7,584 nt of DNA from Lentisphaerota bacterium (GTDB lineage: Bacteria; Verrucomicrobiota; Kiritimatiellia; RFP12; JAAYLN01). Positions 6,858 to 7,584 of this stretch are shown here, piece by piece. Every line of letters starts with the position of its first letter. The stretch's first letter is position 1. The position numbers were made by a program, and so were the translations under genes. The notes under the pieces were generated by a model that searched no databases, was not told where the DNA came from, and worked only from the letters and a program-made list of their open reading frames with translations. The stretch spans positions 1 through 7,584 of the forward strand of contig JAAYZJ010000411.1 in assembly GCA_012514915.1 (NCBI GenBank). Direction: 5' to 3'.

Positions 6858-6883
6858 CATGTAATCATGGGCATGGTCCATGC
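6858..6883. promoter_or_regulatory. CATG cluster with a 13-bp palindrome, possible operator
   Basis: CATG occurs four times, at 6858, 6866, 6872 and 6879. The last two form the perfect inverted repeat GCATGG-T-CCATGC (6871-6883), 21 nt before the start codon of the sugar transferase and just upstream of the candidate leftward promoter. It could be a regulator site shared by the divergent genes or a hairpin in the transferase leader. No regulator gene is present in the window. Confidence 0.3.
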
Positions 6884-6904
6884 TCTACCGGATTGATCAG
6901 CACC

Positions 6905-7584
6905 ATGTACGAACAGCCGACACCCTCCGCGACCGCCTCCGCCGCGACCCTGATCCTGGGACGCGGCGGCGGGGCGTTGCGCGGGCTGTTTCCCGGACGG
7001 GTCGACGTCCGGGAGACAGGCGCGGTGCCGGCGGCGCTGGAGCGAGTCGGGTGCCTGGTCCTGGCCGATGCCGCGTGTCCACGCCAGGAGGCGATGCGCG
7101 CGCTGGAACTGGCCGACCGTGCGGGCGCCGCGCTTTGGGTGCATGCGGCCATCCTGCCGGTTCTGGCGCAGGCGGGCGTGCGTCCGTGCCGGCTGGGCAC
7201 GATCCCTTTCTATTGTTTCGCCGACCTGCGGCGGCGGCGCGTCTGGCTGGCGGAGCGGCTGTCGCCGCTGGTCGCGCTCCTCGCCCTGCCGCTCGCGCTG
7301 CCGGCGCTCGCGCTGCTGGCGCTGCGGGTCTGCCTGACCGACGGCCGGCCGGTGGTGTTTGCCCAGTCCCGCGTCGGCCGCCGCGGGCGCCGCTTCACGA
7401 TCTTCAAGTTCCGCACCATGCGTTCCGGCGGGGAGGAGGCGCCCCGGCGCCGGGTGACGGGGGCCGGAGAACGGCTGCGCCGCCACGGCCTCGATGAACT
7501 GCCGCAGGTGTTCAATCTGCTGCTGGGCAGCATGGCGTGGATCGGCCCCCGTCCCCTGCCGGTCGATGAACACCCGGCGGGCAA
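6905..7584 (+). CDS. Polyprenyl-phosphate sugar-1-phosphate transferase (Bac_transf family), 3' end cut by window
   Basis: The product should transfer a sugar-1-phosphate from a nucleotide sugar to undecaprenyl phosphate at the inner membrane, the first step of exopolysaccharide or surface-glycan assembly. The 226 visible residues carry the family signature: GRPVVFAQSRVGRRGRRFTI (147-166), KFRTMR (168-173), VTGAGERLRR (184-193), GLDELPQVFNLLLGSM (195-210) and IGPRP (213-217). Asp197-Glu198 match the catalytic Asp-Glu dyad of monotopic phosphoglycosyl transferases. A hydrophobic, Pro-containing segment at 119-142 is the expected membrane or re-entrant helix. Residues 48-105 (LVLADAACPRQEAMRALELA..LGTIPFY) look like a shortened nucleotide-binding-like domain as in WcaJ/EpsB proteins, but the usual four N-terminal membrane helices are missing. 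The KFRTM-to-VT linker is about 10 residues, shorter than usual, and the common GDMS is GSMA. The ATG at 6905 has only weak GGA-like sequence upstream; a TTG at 6893 is an alternative. The sugar specificity cannot be read. Confidence 0.9.
   Translation, partial: MYEQPTPSATASAATLILGRGGGALRGLFPGRVDVRETGAVPAALERVGCLVLADAACPRQEAMRALELADRAGAALWVHAAILPVLAQAGVRPCRLGTIPFYCFADLRRRRVWLAERLSPLVALLALPLALPALALLALRVCLTDGRPVVFAQSRVGRRGRRFTIFKFRTMRSGGEEAPRRRVTGAGERLRRHGLDELPQVFNLLLGSMAWIGPRPLPVDEHPAG

Noticed and set aside
6880..7497. 205-residue plus-strand frame starting at 6880
   Set aside because: It is an Arg/Gly/Ala-rich sequence in the wrong frame. The frame beginning at 6905 encodes the unmistakable KFRTM, LDELPQ and GPRP motifs and stays open to the window edge.
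6551..7573. 340-residue minus-strand frame across the sugar transferase and divergent gap
   Set aside because: It is Arg/Gln/Pro-rich low-complexity sequence and overlaps both the signal-peptide region of the large gene and the clear transferase signature on the other strand.
1..7584. CRISPR array, insertion sequence, tRNA or phage genes
   Set aside because: No regularly spaced repeats, transposase motifs, terminal inverted repeats, tRNA cloverleaf or phage-like proteins were seen on either strand.

Overview
The window is high-GC bacterial DNA with four protein-coding genes in two divergent/convergent pairs. The ketol-acid reductoisomerase belongs by eye to the clade shared by Bacteroidetes and fungal mitochondria. 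It sits beside a secreted protein with an SHD1-like domain, a very large secreted glycoside-hydrolase-like protein and an exopolysaccharide-type sugar transferase. This mix points to the PVC superphylum (Verrucomicrobiota/Kiritimatiellota/Lentisphaerota type). That placement is inference; no rRNA or other marker gene is present.

Layout. Positions 1-114 hold the ilvC leader, with a plausible sigma70-like promoter and a ribosome-binding site. Positions 115-1215 (+) are ilvC, closed by a strong intrinsic terminator at 1243-1278. Positions 1279-1542 are a non-coding gap between convergent genes, with three short inverted repeats and no recognisable RNA gene. Positions 1543-2586 (-) encode a 347-aa exported protein with an SHD1-like N-terminal module and an unrecognised beta-rich C-terminal region. 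Only 9 nt upstream of it, positions 2596-6663 (-) encode a 1355-aa exported multidomain protein. Its middle looks like a clan GH-A type TIM barrel, flanked by beta-sandwich, lectin-like and Fn3-like regions. Positions 6664-6904 are a GC-rich divergent intergenic region with a candidate promoter for the minus-strand pair and a CATG-rich palindromic patch next to the plus-strand gene. From 6905 (+) to the end of the window runs an incomplete polyprenyl-phosphate sugar-1-phosphate transferase gene that is open at the window edge.

How they may work together. ilvC is a housekeeping branched-chain amino-acid gene insulated by its own terminator. The two minus-strand genes look like an operon for a secreted carbohydrate-active protein and a secreted partner. 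The divergent sugar transferase would start a lipid-linked glycan for exopolysaccharide or surface polysaccharide. A link between the minus-strand pair and that pathway is possible from adjacency alone and is not shown by the sequence. The most novel material is the 1355-aa protein with its SHD1-like neighbour, and the unusually compact sugar transferase.
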